Source of the DNA: Halanaerobiaceae bacterium
GTDB taxonomy: Bacteria > Bacillota > Halanaerobiia > Halanaerobiales > Halarsenatibacteraceae
Direction: 5' to 3'
DNA: 46,087 bases
Assembly: GCA_007134885.1 (NCBI GenBank)
Contig: SLJX01000033.1
Span: 1-46,087, forward strand
The notes below the pieces were generated by a model, which saw only the letters and a program-made list of their open reading frames with translations, made no database searches and was not told the DNA's origin. Positions 35,846 to 45,604 of this stretch are shown in pieces. A program made the translations under genes and the position numbers. Position 1 is the first letter of the stretch. Each line of letters begins with the position of its first letter.

Positions 35846-36931
35846 ATGCAAAATAATAAAGATAATAACAAGAATAATAATGAGAAAAATAATAAAGCAC
35901 GCAAAAGAAAAAATGAGAACTTTTTTATCCTGGCGGTGGAAACCTCCTGTGATGAGACCTGCGCTGCGGTTATTGAGGGTACTCCCGGGGGGCCGGTGCT
36001 GCTTTCTAACATCGTGGCTTCCCAGATTGACTGGCACAGTGATTTTGGCGGAGTGGTACCTGAAATTGCCTCCCGCCAGCACCTCAAAGTGATAGATAAA
36101 ATAATTTTAGCGGCTCTCAGAGAAGCAGGAATTGAGTTTTCTGATTTAAGCTCGGTGGCGGCTACCCGGGGGCCGGGTCTTGTCGGGGCTCTGCTGGTTG
36201 GATTTGCTGCTGCTAAAGCACTGGCCTTTGCTCTGGATATTCCCTTCCTGGGGATCAACCATGTGGCAGGACATATCTATGCCAATTTTCTGATCCAGGA
36301 TGAAATTCCATCCCCCTTTCTCTGCCTGACGGTTTCGGGTGGGCATACGGATTTAATCTATTTTTCTGATCAGGTTGATTATAAGATTCTGGGGAGAACC
36401 CGGGATGATGCTGCCGGGGAGGCCTTTGACAAAGTTGCCAGGTTTTTGGAACTGGGATATCCGGGAGGGCCGGCGGTAGAAAAGCTGGCTGCCTCTGGCT
36501 CGGCTGACAGTATTGATCTGCCCCGGGCTCTGAAAGATTCCGGGGACTATGATTTCAGCTTCAGCGGCTTAAAAACTGCTGTAATCAATTATGTGCACAA
36601 TAAAAAACAGCGGGGAGAGGAAATTGACCTGCCGGATCTGGCAGCCTCCTTTCAACAGGCGGTGGTGGACAGCCTGAAACTAAAAGTAGAAATGGCCCTG
36701 GAGGATTATAATCCGGCGGCTCTGCTGCTGGCCGGCGGGGTGGCGGCTAACAGCCAGCTGCGGGCTGATTTTGCCGAACTGGCTGACAGCTTTAATATTC
36801 CGCTTTTTTTGCCTCCTCTGGAATTCTGCACAGATAATGCTGCTATGATAGCAGCCGCCGCCTATTACCGCAGGATTCGAGGAGAAAGTGATCCCCTGGA
36901 TCAGGAGGTTGAACCGACCCTATCTCTGTAG
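35846..36931 (+). CDS. tsaD: tRNA N6-threonylcarbamoyltransferase TsaD
   Basis: 361 aa. The core begins ILAVETSCDETCAAVIEG at about 28; before it stands a low-complexity N/K-rich extension (residues 1-27) unusual for the family, but no other in-frame start is available. Metal ligands H139 and H143 (GINHVAGH) and the C-terminal CTDNAAMIAAA aspartate are present, as are TVSGGHTDLIY and FDKVARFLELGYPGGP. It transfers the threonylcarbamoyl group to A37 of ANN-decoding tRNAs. Confidence 0.96.
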   Translation: MQNNKDNNKNNNEKNNKARKRKNENFFILAVETSCDETCAAVIEGTPGGPVLLSNIVASQIDWHSDFGGVVPEIASRQHLKVIDKIILAALREAGIEFSDLSSVAATRGPGLVGALLVGFAAAKALAFALDIPFLGINHVAGHIYANFLIQDEIPSPFLCLTVSGGHTDLIYFSDQVDYKILGRTRDDAAGEAFDKVARFLELGYPGGPAVEKLAASGSADSIDLPRALKDSGDYDFSFSGLKTAVINYVHNKKQRGEEIDLPDLAASFQQAVVDSLKLKVEMALEDYNPAALLLAGGVAANSQLRADFAELADSFNIPLFLPPLEFCTDNAAMIAAAAYYRRIRGESDPLDQEVEPTLSL

Positions 36932-37022
36932 AGGTAGAGCAATTTTTGAATTATCTACCTTCGTGAATGGAATAAAAGGGCCACATTTTGTTGATAGGAA
37001 GCCAGTAAAAGAGGGTGAAAGA

Positions 37023-38417
37023 ATGATTCAGGGTTATGTTCAAAGTCTGGTATATCAAAGTGTCCAGCGATATAATATTCTGCCGCTGACCTCGGCCTGT
37101 TCGCAGGCCTGTATTTTTTGCAGTCATAATTTTAATCCTCCCGGAGTTGAATCTTTCAGTATTGACCACCTTCCGAAAGGGGTGATAATAGACCTGCTGG
37201 ATTATCTTGATCCTGGAAAGCCTGTGGTGATAGGTGAATCCAGCACCCGGATTGAAGAGGGGGAGCCCTTTCTTCATCCCCGCTGGCGGGTTATTTTGAG
37301 AAATCTTAGAAAGAAGTATTCCGAGACACTAATTAAAATCACTACTTCCGGAGTAACTCTTCATAAAAAGGATATATCTCTGCTGGAAAGACTGAAACCT
37401 TTAAGGCTCTGCATTTCTGTTAATATGCTTGAACCTGATCTGAGAAGAAGATATCTGGGAGATGGAGAGCCGGAGAAGCTGCCGAAGATTTTAGAAAAAC
37501 TGGGAGAAACTGATCTGGAACTGGAGGGAAGTATTGTTATGCTGCCTGAAATAACCGGGTTTCAGGAGATAGCCAAAACCTTAAATTTTCTAAATTCAAT
37601 TGATAACTTTAAGCTGATCCGTTTATTTAAACCGGGCTATACCTCCCGGGTTTCCAGCAAATTAAAAGAGATGCTGGCTGTCGATTCCTTGTTTCTGCAG
37701 AAACATATAGCCGGTCTGCGCTCCAGGCTGGATTTACCCTTGATTTATGAGTCAGCTGAAATTAATGATCTAAAGCCGGAGGTGACCGGAGTTATAAAAA
37801 ATTCTCCAGCTGAAATGGCCGGAATAAAGGCCGGTGATATTTTACTTGAAATAGACGGGGATAAACCTTTCTCCCGAGTTGACGCTTTTCACAGGTTTCA
37901 GAAGTTGATTCAGCAGAAAAAAGTATTTACAGTCAGCCTGAATCGGGCAGGAGAGAAAATTAAGGTTCAGGTGACAGCGGGGGAAAAAGGGAAAGATGAT
38001 ATGCCAGGCCGGGATTGGTGCTACTGCGGACTGGTGATGAATTATGACTTTTCTCCCGGGCAGTTTCAAACATTAAAATCCCGGGTTGGGGAATCCCGGG
38101 CTGACCGAATACTGCTGGTCACCGCCAGGGGAGCAGCCGGGAGATTTGCCCCGGTGCTGGAAAGGCTTAGATCAGAGTCCCGGACCAGTATTGAACTTGC
38201 AGCTGTCACACCAGAATTTTTTGGAGGCAGCATAAACTGTGCCGGTCTCCTGGTTCTTCGTGATATAAAAAATAAACTAAGGGAGGTTAAAGATGAGTTT
38301 GATCCCGGGCTGGTAATCTTGCCTGATATCTCCTTTGATGATCGGGGACGGGACCTGCTGGGAGAGCGAATTACTGACCTGGCAGAAGAGCTGGATCTGC
38401 TGGTTGAAACAATTTAA
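37023..38417 (+). CDS. Radical SAM protein with internal PDZ and C-terminal DUF512-like domain
   Basis: 464 aa from ATG 37023; the frame is open into tsaD, but the upstream part has no family character and ATG is preceded by GAGGGTGA. Radical SAM domain first (about 15-240) with the cluster motif C26-x3-C30-x2-C33 in TSACSQACIFCSH. A PDZ domain follows (about 245-320: GVIKNSPAEMAGIKAGDILL). The C-terminus (about 335-464) has AAVTPEFFGGSINCAGLLVL and LVILPDISF, which resemble the end of DUF512 proteins. The usual DUF512 order is PDZ, radical SAM, DUF512; here PDZ is in the middle. Function unknown. Confidence 0.8.
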   Translation: MIQGYVQSLVYQSVQRYNILPLTSACSQACIFCSHNFNPPGVESFSIDHLPKGVIIDLLDYLDPGKPVVIGESSTRIEEGEPFLHPRWRVILRNLRKKYSETLIKITTSGVTLHKKDISLLERLKPLRLCISVNMLEPDLRRRYLGDGEPEKLPKILEKLGETDLELEGSIVMLPEITGFQEIAKTLNFLNSIDNFKLIRLFKPGYTSRVSSKLKEMLAVDSLFLQKHIAGLRSRLDLPLIYESAEINDLKPEVTGVIKNSPAEMAGIKAGDILLEIDGDKPFSRVDAFHRFQKLIQQKKVFTVSLNRAGEKIKVQVTAGEKGKDDMPGRDWCYCGLVMNYDFSPGQFQTLKSRVGESRADRILLVTARGAAGRFAPVLERLRSESRTSIELAAVTPEFFGGSINCAGLLVLRDIKNKLREVKDEFDPGLVILPDISFDDRGRDLLGERITDLAEELDLLVETI

Positions 38418-38430
38418 AATGCCTATCTTG

Positions 38431-38539
38431 CTTCTCCGGTGTACAATAATAGCTGAAAATATGATGGTGTATTTTTAAAATAAACCCACATACTCCTCTG
38501 GGGCACAACAATAGATGAAAAATATACCTGCTATTTTTC
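38431..38539 (+). repeat. Two 47-base imperfect direct repeats with hairpins
   Basis: Copy 1 is 38431-38477 and copy 2 is 38493-38539, spaced by 15 bases. Both begin CTNCTCNGG, share ACAANAATAG and TGAAAA, and end in TATTTTT. In copy 2, GAAAAATA and TATTTTTC form a perfect 8-bp stem around a 7-base loop; copy 1 has a similar weaker stem. They lie in the 359-base gap between the radical SAM gene and groES. The second hairpin could serve as a terminator for the upstream gene, but it lacks a G/C stem. Confidence 0.6.
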
Positions 38540-38665
38540 AAGGTAAGATAATTGCTAAATAAAATGCTAATTACAAATAGTGTATTATATAAGAGAATAA
38601 AGCTAATATATATAGAATATATGGTTTAATTGCTTTTCAAGGACTTTAAGGGCTTAATATCATGC

Positions 38666-38694
38666 TTGATTTCTTTTAATCCCTTTATTATTAT
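38666..38694 (+). promoter_or_regulatory. groESL promoter
   Basis: -35 TTGATT (38666-38671), 17-base spacer, -10 TATTAT (38689-38694). Transcription would begin near 38701, just before the CIRCE operator, the arrangement typical of HrcA-regulated genes. Confidence 0.75.
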
Positions 38695-38708
38695 ATAAAC
38701 TGTGAATA

Positions 38709-38735
38709 TTAGCACTCAACCTTAATGAGTGCTAA
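38709..38735 (+). promoter_or_regulatory. CIRCE operator (HrcA binding site)
   Basis: TTAGCACTC (38709-38717) and GAGTGCTAA (38727-38735) match the consensus perfectly with the standard 9-base spacer. HrcA binds here to repress groESL until heat or unfolded protein occupies GroEL. hrcA itself is not in the window. Confidence 0.98.
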
Positions 38736-38776
38736 CAAAAAATAAATTTAAGTCACTTAGAAGGGGGTTAATGTAA

Positions 38777-39058
38777 ATGAATTTAAGGCCGTTAAATGAA
38801 AGAGTTGCTATCAAGCAGATTGAACCGGAAGAAAAGAAGACTGACAGCGGTATTGTTTTACCGGATACCGCCAAGAAAGAAAAGCCCCAGCAGGGCGAAG
38901 TTATCGCAGTTGGCAAAGGCTGCGCTGACTCCGAGCTGGAAGCAGTTGAAGTAGGAGATATCGTGGTCTTTGATAAGTTTGCCGGTACCAATGTTAAGCT
39001 TAATGAAGAAGAAATTATAGTTTTAAGCCTGGAAGACGTTCTGGCAGTAATTGAGTAA
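38777..39058 (+). CDS. groES: Co-chaperonin GroES
   Basis: 93 aa. LRPLNERVAIKQIEPEEKK at the start, the mobile loop GIVLPDTAKKEKPQQGEVIA and the C-terminal DIVVFDKFAGTNVKLNEEE are all typical. It caps the GroEL ring as a heptamer. Shine-Dalgarno AGAAGGGGG upstream of ATG 38777; groEL starts 24 bases after the stop. Controlled by the CIRCE site upstream. Confidence 0.98.
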   Translation: MNLRPLNERVAIKQIEPEEKKTDSGIVLPDTAKKEKPQQGEVIAVGKGCADSELEAVEVGDIVVFDKFAGTNVKLNEEEIIVLSLEDVLAVIE

Positions 39059-39064
39059 ACATAA

Positions 39065-40747
<1,683 letters not shown>

Positions 40748-40783
40748 GCCCTCCTTCCCTGAAATAAATATCTGATTTAAACA

Positions 40784-40819
40784 GACAGCACACTCCCTTC
40801 GGGGTGTGCTGTCTTTTTT
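40784..40819 (+). terminator. Strong intrinsic terminator after groEL
   Basis: A 13-bp stem, GACAGCACACTCC paired with GGGGTGTGCTGTC with one T-G pair, around a CTTC loop, followed directly by TTTTTT (40814-40819). It ends the groESL transcript. Confidence 0.97.
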
Positions 40820-40846
40820 GCCTGCAGAAACAATTTGTGGTATAAT
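40818..40846 (+). promoter_or_regulatory. Promoter of guaA
   Basis: -35 TTGCCT (40818-40823), 17-base spacer, and an extended -10 TGGTATAAT ending at 40846. It leaves a leader of about 100 bases before guaA. The leader has a small hairpin CTACC/GGTAG near 40890 but no known purine riboswitch core. Confidence 0.8.
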
Positions 40847-40949
40847 TTTTATGGTTAAAGGGGTAAAGAGTATAAAAGCCAGGCTACCTGGAGGGTAGAA
40901 AATATGCAGGACAAATTTTACTGGAGAAAACTGGAGAAAGGAGCCGGGA

Positions 40950-42533
40950 ATGGAAAGAAGAATAATTTTGGTGGTCGATTTTGGCGGGCAGTATGTCAGG
41001 TTGATTGCCCGCAGGATTAGAGAACTAGGTGTATATAGTGAGATTGTTTCCCCGGAGGCAGGGCTGGATAATTTCAGTAAAGAGGAAGTTGCCGGAATTG
41101 TGTTCTCCGGGGGACCGGCCAGCCTGACAATGGCCGATGCTCCTTCAATAGACAGCAGAATTTTTTCCCTGGGCAAGCCAATTTTGGGAATATGCTATGG
41201 AATGCAGTTGATGGCCGACCTTTTACCGGGAGGGAGTTTAAAGGCTAATAGCAGATCGGAATATGGCCGGGCTGAGCTTATCATCAAAGAAAGGGCTGAC
41301 CTCTTTCAGGGGATAGCAAGCAACGGCAAGGGAGAGGGCAAATGGCAGAAGAGTTTTAAGAAGTCCCTGGGGGTCTGGATGAGCCATGGTGACAGCATCG
41401 AGCAGGTACCTAGAGGTTTCAGGATCCTGGCAGAAACAGAAGAATTATCAGTGGCTGCCATGGCTGACACTGAGAGAAGATTATACGGATTGCAGTTTCA
41501 CCCTGAAGTTGAGCATACTCAATACGGCAGAGAAATTCTGGGGAATTTTATTCATCAGATCTGCGGTTTAACCGGCAGCTGGAATATCAAAAAAATTGTC
41601 AGTGAGAAAATAAGTGAAATTAGATCAGCTCTGGATAAAGAAGCAGGAGTGGTGCTGGGTCTCTCAGGGGGAGTTGATTCCTCTGTAACAGCTGCTCTGC
41701 TCCATCGGGCTGTTGGTGATAGACTGCAGTGTATTTTTATTGATCACGGTCTCCTGAGAAGGGGAGAAGTCCAGCAGGTAATTGAGACCTTTACCAGGGA
41801 ATTTAAACTTCCTTTAATTACTGTAGATGCCCGGGATAGATTTTTGAAGAAGCTGGCCGGTGTCAGAGATCCGGAAGCCAAGCGGGAGATTATCGGTGAA
41901 ACCTTTGTCAGGATTTTTGAAGAGGAGGCCGGTAATCTGAAAGGTATTACTCATCTGGCTCAGGGTACCATTTATTCTGATGTCATTGAAAGCGGGGAAC
42001 ACCGGAATGCAGAGACGATTAAATCCCACCATAATGTGGGAGGGCTTCCAGAAAAGATGTCGCTTGAGATAATTGAGCCTCTGCGCGATCTTTTTAAAGA
42101 TGAGGTTCGGGAGCTGGGGGAAGAGTTGGGACTGCCGGCTGAGATTATTTACCGGCAGCCTTTCCCCGGCCCCGGTCTGGCTATCAGAATTATTGGAGAG
42201 GTCACCGAGGAAAGGCTGGAAATTTTGAGGCAGGCTGATGCCATATTTCAGGAAGAACTGAAAAAATCGCAGGTCAGCCAGGAGATCTGGCAGGCCTTTG
42301 CTGTGCTGCCTGATATTCGTTCGGTTGGGGTGGAGGGAGATTCCAGAACTTATGGTTATCCCATCATTCTTCGAGCAGTTTCCAGCAGCGATGCCATGAC
42401 AGCGGACTGGGTTAGAATCCCCGGGAATGAACTGAATCAAATTTCTCGAAAAATTGTTAACAGAGTTAAGGAGATTAACAGGGTTGTTTATGATATTACT
42501 TCCAAACCACCTGCCACCATCGAGTGGGAGTAA
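40950..42533 (+). CDS. guaA: GMP synthase (glutamine-hydrolysing)
   Basis: 527 aa. It converts XMP to GMP. The N-terminal class I glutaminase domain (1-205) has VDFGGQYVRLIARRIRE, GICYGMQ with nucleophile C82, and FHPEVEHT with H184 and E186. The ATP-pyrophosphatase domain has P-loop LSGGVDSS (238-245), and the C-terminal dimerisation domain ends PPATIEWE. A short extra segment (about 124-140, rich in G and K) stands in the glutaminase domain before VWMSHGD. Shine-Dalgarno AAAGGAG. Confidence 0.98.
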   Translation: MERRIILVVDFGGQYVRLIARRIRELGVYSEIVSPEAGLDNFSKEEVAGIVFSGGPASLTMADAPSIDSRIFSLGKPILGICYGMQLMADLLPGGSLKANSRSEYGRAELIIKERADLFQGIASNGKGEGKWQKSFKKSLGVWMSHGDSIEQVPRGFRILAETEELSVAAMADTERRLYGLQFHPEVEHTQYGREILGNFIHQICGLTGSWNIKKIVSEKISEIRSALDKEAGVVLGLSGGVDSSVTAALLHRAVGDRLQCIFIDHGLLRRGEVQQVIETFTREFKLPLITVDARDRFLKKLAGVRDPEAKREIIGETFVRIFEEEAGNLKGITHLAQGTIYSDVIESGEHRNAETIKSHHNVGGLPEKMSLEIIEPLRDLFKDEVRELGEELGLPAEIIYRQPFPGPGLAIRIIGEVTEERLEILRQADAIFQEELKKSQVSQEIWQAFAVLPDIRSVGVEGDSRTYGYPIILRAVSSSDAMTADWVRIPGNELNQISRKIVNRVKEINRVVYDITSKPPATIEWE

Positions 42534-42548
42534 AAGGAGAGGAAAAAA

Positions 42549-42836
42549 ATGGCTAAAAAGATTGAAAATGAATTGACAGATCAGTTTTTTGATGCGATTT
42601 TAGAGCTTGAGAACAGAGATGAATGCTATCGTTTTTTTACCGACGTTGCTACTGTTGGTGAGATTCAGGCACTTTCTCAGAGGCTGGAAGTGGCACGGAT
42701 GTTGAGAGATGATGTAACCTATGAAGATATAGTTGATAAAACCGGTGTCAGCACTGCCACTATCAGCCGGGTCAAAAGAGCTCTGGAATATGGAGAGGAT
42801 GGTTATAATATTATTCTGGATCGGATGGGATATTAA
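42549..42836 (+). CDS. YerC/YecD family TrpR-like DNA-binding protein
   Basis: 95 aa. Matches the TrpR-related YerC family: FFDAILELENRDECYRFFTD at the start, VGEIQALSQRLEVARMLRD, and a helix-turn-helix YEDIVDKTGVSTATISRVKR at about 57-77. A regulator of unknown target. It starts 15 bases after guaA, in one transcript with it; whether it controls the purine pathway is not known. Confidence 0.93.
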   Translation: MAKKIENELTDQFFDAILELENRDECYRFFTDVATVGEIQALSQRLEVARMLRDDVTYEDIVDKTGVSTATISRVKRALEYGEDGYNIILDRMGY

Positions 42837-42852
42837 GTTTTAACTGGACAGA

Positions 42853-42944
42853 CCGGGAGATTAAGTTTAGATTATTATCTGATTGGGGATTATGCTAAGA
42901 GATTTGATTTTTTGGATTTGATTTTTCTCCAGGTTAATCTCCGG
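42853..42944 (+). repeat. Long-range inverted repeat after the YerC-like gene
   Basis: CCGGGAGATTAA (42853-42864) and TTAATCTCCGG (42934-42944) are complementary except for one extra G, with 69 bases between. Inside, GATTTGATTTTT occurs twice (42901-42912 and 42915-42926). It fills most of the 172-base gap before the EIIC-like gene and may be a folded leader or transcript end. Confidence 0.5.
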
Positions 42945-43008
42945 ATTAAGTGTTAGAAAGTAGTGAGCGAGAAGGCAATCTGCTGTTGAAGGGGAGGATG
43001 CTGGTTAG

Positions 43009-44037
43009 ATGAAGGATCTGCTGTCAGGACTCAGACAGTATTTAATTAAAATTTTGAATGGAATGGCTTTAGGTCTATTTGCCTCTTTAATTATTGGGGT
43101 AATTATTACCCAGCTGGGAGAACTTCTCCAGCTGGACATTCTGATCAGACTGGGAGATACGGCTCAGTTTCTGATGGGGCCGGCTATTGGTGCTGGAGTG
43201 GCTGCCAGTCTCGGGGTTAAAGGACTGGGGCTCTATTCTTCCCTGGTAACCGGGGCATTGGGGGCTGGAATGGTGGAGTTTGCTGCCGAGGGTGCTCTGC
43301 TGCAAATCGGTGAGCCGGTGGGGGCTCTGATAGCTGCTTTGATTGGAGCTGAAGTGGCCCGCCGAATCAGCGGTAAAACTCCGGTTGACATTGTGCTGGT
43401 ACCGGCCTTTACCATAATTTCAGGAGGTGCAGCCGGTTTTCTCATGGCACCAGCAATTATTAGATTTTCCTACTGGCTGGGTGCCACTATCAATGCTGCT
43501 ACTGCCCTCAGGCCTTTACCCATGGGAATAGTGGTGGCCACCATCATGGGCATGATTCTGACCCTGCCAATTTCCAGTGCAGCCCTGGCAATTTCTCTGG
43601 GGCTGGAGGGTCTGGCAGCCGGCGCTGCCACGGTGGGCTGCTCCTCTCAGATGGTTGGTTTTGCGGTGATCAGCTACCGGGAAAATGGATTTGGCGGTCT
43701 GCTGGCCCAGGGTCTGGGAACTTCTATGCTCCAGATCGGCAATATTTTAAAAAATCCGGTGATCTGGATCCCTCCCACCCTGGCTGCGGCAATGCTGGGC
43801 CCGGTGGCAACTGTAATGCTGGGGCTGGAAAATAACAGGATTGGGGCTGGCATGGGAACCAGCGGTCTGGTTGGTCAGGTTACCAGCCTGGAAGTCATGG
43901 GAGGCCAGGCTCTGACTGCCATTATTTTTATGCATTTTATTCTGCCGGCGGTACTTTCACTGCTGATATATCTGCCGCTTAGTAAAAAGGGTATGATCTC
44001 TCCGGGAGATTTAAAGTTGAGCAGGGAGGCTGATTAA
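43009..44037 (+). CDS. PTS EIIC-like membrane protein (orphan)
   Basis: 342 aa, about nine hydrophobic segments, very rich in Gly and Ala. Resembles the PTS_EIIC_2 family: FASLIIGVIITQLGELLQL at the start, MGPAIGAGVAASLG, and TVGCSSQMVGFAV with GTSMLQIGNILKNPVIWIPP later. No EIIA, EIIB or sugar enzyme gene is near, so phosphotransfer-linked sugar uptake is not supported by context. It might transport a substrate without phosphorylation. Its stop joins the next start directly (TAA then ATG). Confidence 0.87.
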   Translation: MKDLLSGLRQYLIKILNGMALGLFASLIIGVIITQLGELLQLDILIRLGDTAQFLMGPAIGAGVAASLGVKGLGLYSSLVTGALGAGMVEFAAEGALLQIGEPVGALIAALIGAEVARRISGKTPVDIVLVPAFTIISGGAAGFLMAPAIIRFSYWLGATINAATALRPLPMGIVVATIMGMILTLPISSAALAISLGLEGLAAGAATVGCSSQMVGFAVISYRENGFGGLLAQGLGTSMLQIGNILKNPVIWIPPTLAAAMLGPVATVMLGLENNRIGAGMGTSGLVGQVTSLEVMGGQALTAIIFMHFILPAVLSLLIYLPLSKKGMISPGDLKLSREAD

Positions 44038-45441
44038 ATGAAGGAAAAATATGATGTAATTCTTATCGGGGCAGGTCCCACCGGGATTTTTACTGCTCTG
44101 GAACTTATAGAAAACTGTCCTGGGCTGAATATACTGATTCTGGAAAAGGGAGAGGATATTGATGACAGGGTCTGCCCTATGAAGGAAAGGCCGGGAAGCG
44201 GCAGTGGCTGCTATTCCTGTTCTTCCTGTGCCATAGTATCAGGCTGGGGGGGAGCAGGAGCCTTCAGTGATGGTAAATTAGCCCTGTCTGCTAATGTTGG
44301 CGGCAATCTGGAGGAATATATTGGCCGGGAAGAGCTGGAGGATCTGATCGATTATGCTGATAGCTGGTACCTTGAGTTTGGTGCTCCCGAGAGAATCTTT
44401 GGAGCTGATGAGAAAAAAATGGAAGAATTTCGCGACACAGCTGTCAGGGCCGGTCTTAAGTTTATCCCAGCTAAGCTGCGCCATCTCGGAACTGGCCATA
44501 CCAGGAAAGTTTTAAGAAAAATGAGGGATTATCTGCTGGATAAAGGAGTTGAAATTCAGTTTAAGACCAGAGTAGAGGAGATTTTGCTGGCAGAGGAGAA
44601 AAGAAAAATTACCGGAGTAAAGCTGGAGTCCGGAGAAGAGCTGAGAGCGGATTATGTTTCAGTGGCACCGGGTCGGGAAAATTCCAGCTGGCTCACAGAC
44701 CAGGTCAGGGAAATGGGTCTGGAAACCAGCCTTAATCCTGTTGATATCGGAGTTAGAGTAGAAACACCTGCTGCCATAGCCAGGCCGCTGACAGAAAATC
44801 TCTATGAATCCAAATTGATTTATCAGTCTCCCACCTTTGATGATCGGGTGCGGACTTTTTGCACCTGTCCCCATGGTGAGGTTGTCAGTGAGAACAACCA
44901 GGGACTTATAACCGTCAACGGTCACAGTCATGCTGATATCAAAACGGAAAACACCAATTTTGCCCTGCTGGTCAGCAAAACTTTTACCGAACCCTTTAAG
45001 GAGCCGATTACCTATGGACGGGCCATTGCTAAACTGGCCAATCTTTTAGGCGGCGGGGTTTTAATTCAAAGGCTGGGGGACCTGCTCTCTGGCCGGCGTT
45101 CAACTCCGGCCAGAATTGAGCGCAGCATTGTAGACCCCACTTTGAAGGAGGCCACCCCCGGTGATCTCAGTCTGGTCCTGCCCTACAGACACTTATCCGG
45201 ACTGATTGAAATGATTGAAGCCCTGGATAAGATTGCTCCTGGGCTCTATTCCCGGGATACTTTGCTTTACGGGGTTGAGGTGAAATTTTACTCCTCCCGG
45301 CTGGCAGTTTCGGCCGAGCTGGAGACAGCCGTTAGAAACCTTTTTGCCGGGGGAGATGGGGCTGGAATTACCAGGGGGTTGATGCAGGCTTCGGTTGCCG
45401 GACTGGTGATTGCCAGAGAGATAGCTTCGCGGATGGATTAG
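44038..45441 (+). CDS. FAD-dependent oxidoreductase (COG2509 type)
   Basis: 467 aa. Dinucleotide-binding LIGAGPTGIFTALEL at 9-23, then a cysteine cluster C46, C58, C61 and C64 in RVCPMKE and CYSCSSCAI, followed by GWGGAGAFSDGKL, a family signature. The C-terminal FAGGDGAGITRGLMQASVAG closes the FAD site. Members are annotated as uncharacterised FAD dehydrogenases; the cysteines may bind metal or a cluster (inference). It starts immediately after the EIIC-like gene, so the two are likely to be cotranscribed. Confidence 0.9.
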   Translation: MKEKYDVILIGAGPTGIFTALELIENCPGLNILILEKGEDIDDRVCPMKERPGSGSGCYSCSSCAIVSGWGGAGAFSDGKLALSANVGGNLEEYIGREELEDLIDYADSWYLEFGAPERIFGADEKKMEEFRDTAVRAGLKFIPAKLRHLGTGHTRKVLRKMRDYLLDKGVEIQFKTRVEEILLAEEKRKITGVKLESGEELRADYVSVAPGRENSSWLTDQVREMGLETSLNPVDIGVRVETPAAIARPLTENLYESKLIYQSPTFDDRVRTFCTCPHGEVVSENNQGLITVNGHSHADIKTENTNFALLVSKTFTEPFKEPITYGRAIAKLANLLGGGVLIQRLGDLLSGRRSTPARIERSIVDPTLKEATPGDLSLVLPYRHLSGLIEMIEALDKIAPGLYSRDTLLYGVEVKFYSSRLAVSAELETAVRNLFAGGDGAGITRGLMQASVAGLVIAREIASRMD

Positions 45442-45527
45442 CAGTAAAAACGGTAAAATTTAAATATTTAAATAAAAAGCAAAACAAAAGCCCTGCCGGT
45501 GTTGGATGAAATAGTCTGCAATATAAA

Positions 45528-45604
45528 TGGTCTGGCTACCGGGATTTGAACCCGGGACCTCTTGCTCCCGAAGCAAGCGCGCTACCAAGCTGCGCCATAG
45601 CCAG
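45528..45604 (-). tRNA. trnP-CGG: tRNA-Pro (anticodon CGG)
   Basis: On the minus strand the acceptor arms CTGGCTA and TAGCCAG pair, with discriminator A and an encoded CCA. The D arm, an anticodon stem CTTGC/GCAAG with loop TTCGGGA (anticodon CGG at 45568-45570) and the T arm CCGGG-TTCAAAT-CCCGG complete a normal cloverleaf. It reads CCG proline codons. The only minus-strand gene of the window. Confidence 0.96.

Noticed and set aside
36888-37022. Longer N-terminus for the radical SAM protein, overlapping tsaD
   Set aside because: The extra 45 residues overlap tsaD, show no family character and lack a ribosome site; ATG 37023 fits better.
38431-38539. The tandem repeats as a small CRISPR array
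   Set aside because: Only two diverged copies with a 15-base spacer and no cas genes in the window.
40847-40949. Possible purine or other riboswitch in the guaA leader
   Set aside because: Only a 5-bp hairpin is present; the conserved core of purine riboswitches is absent.
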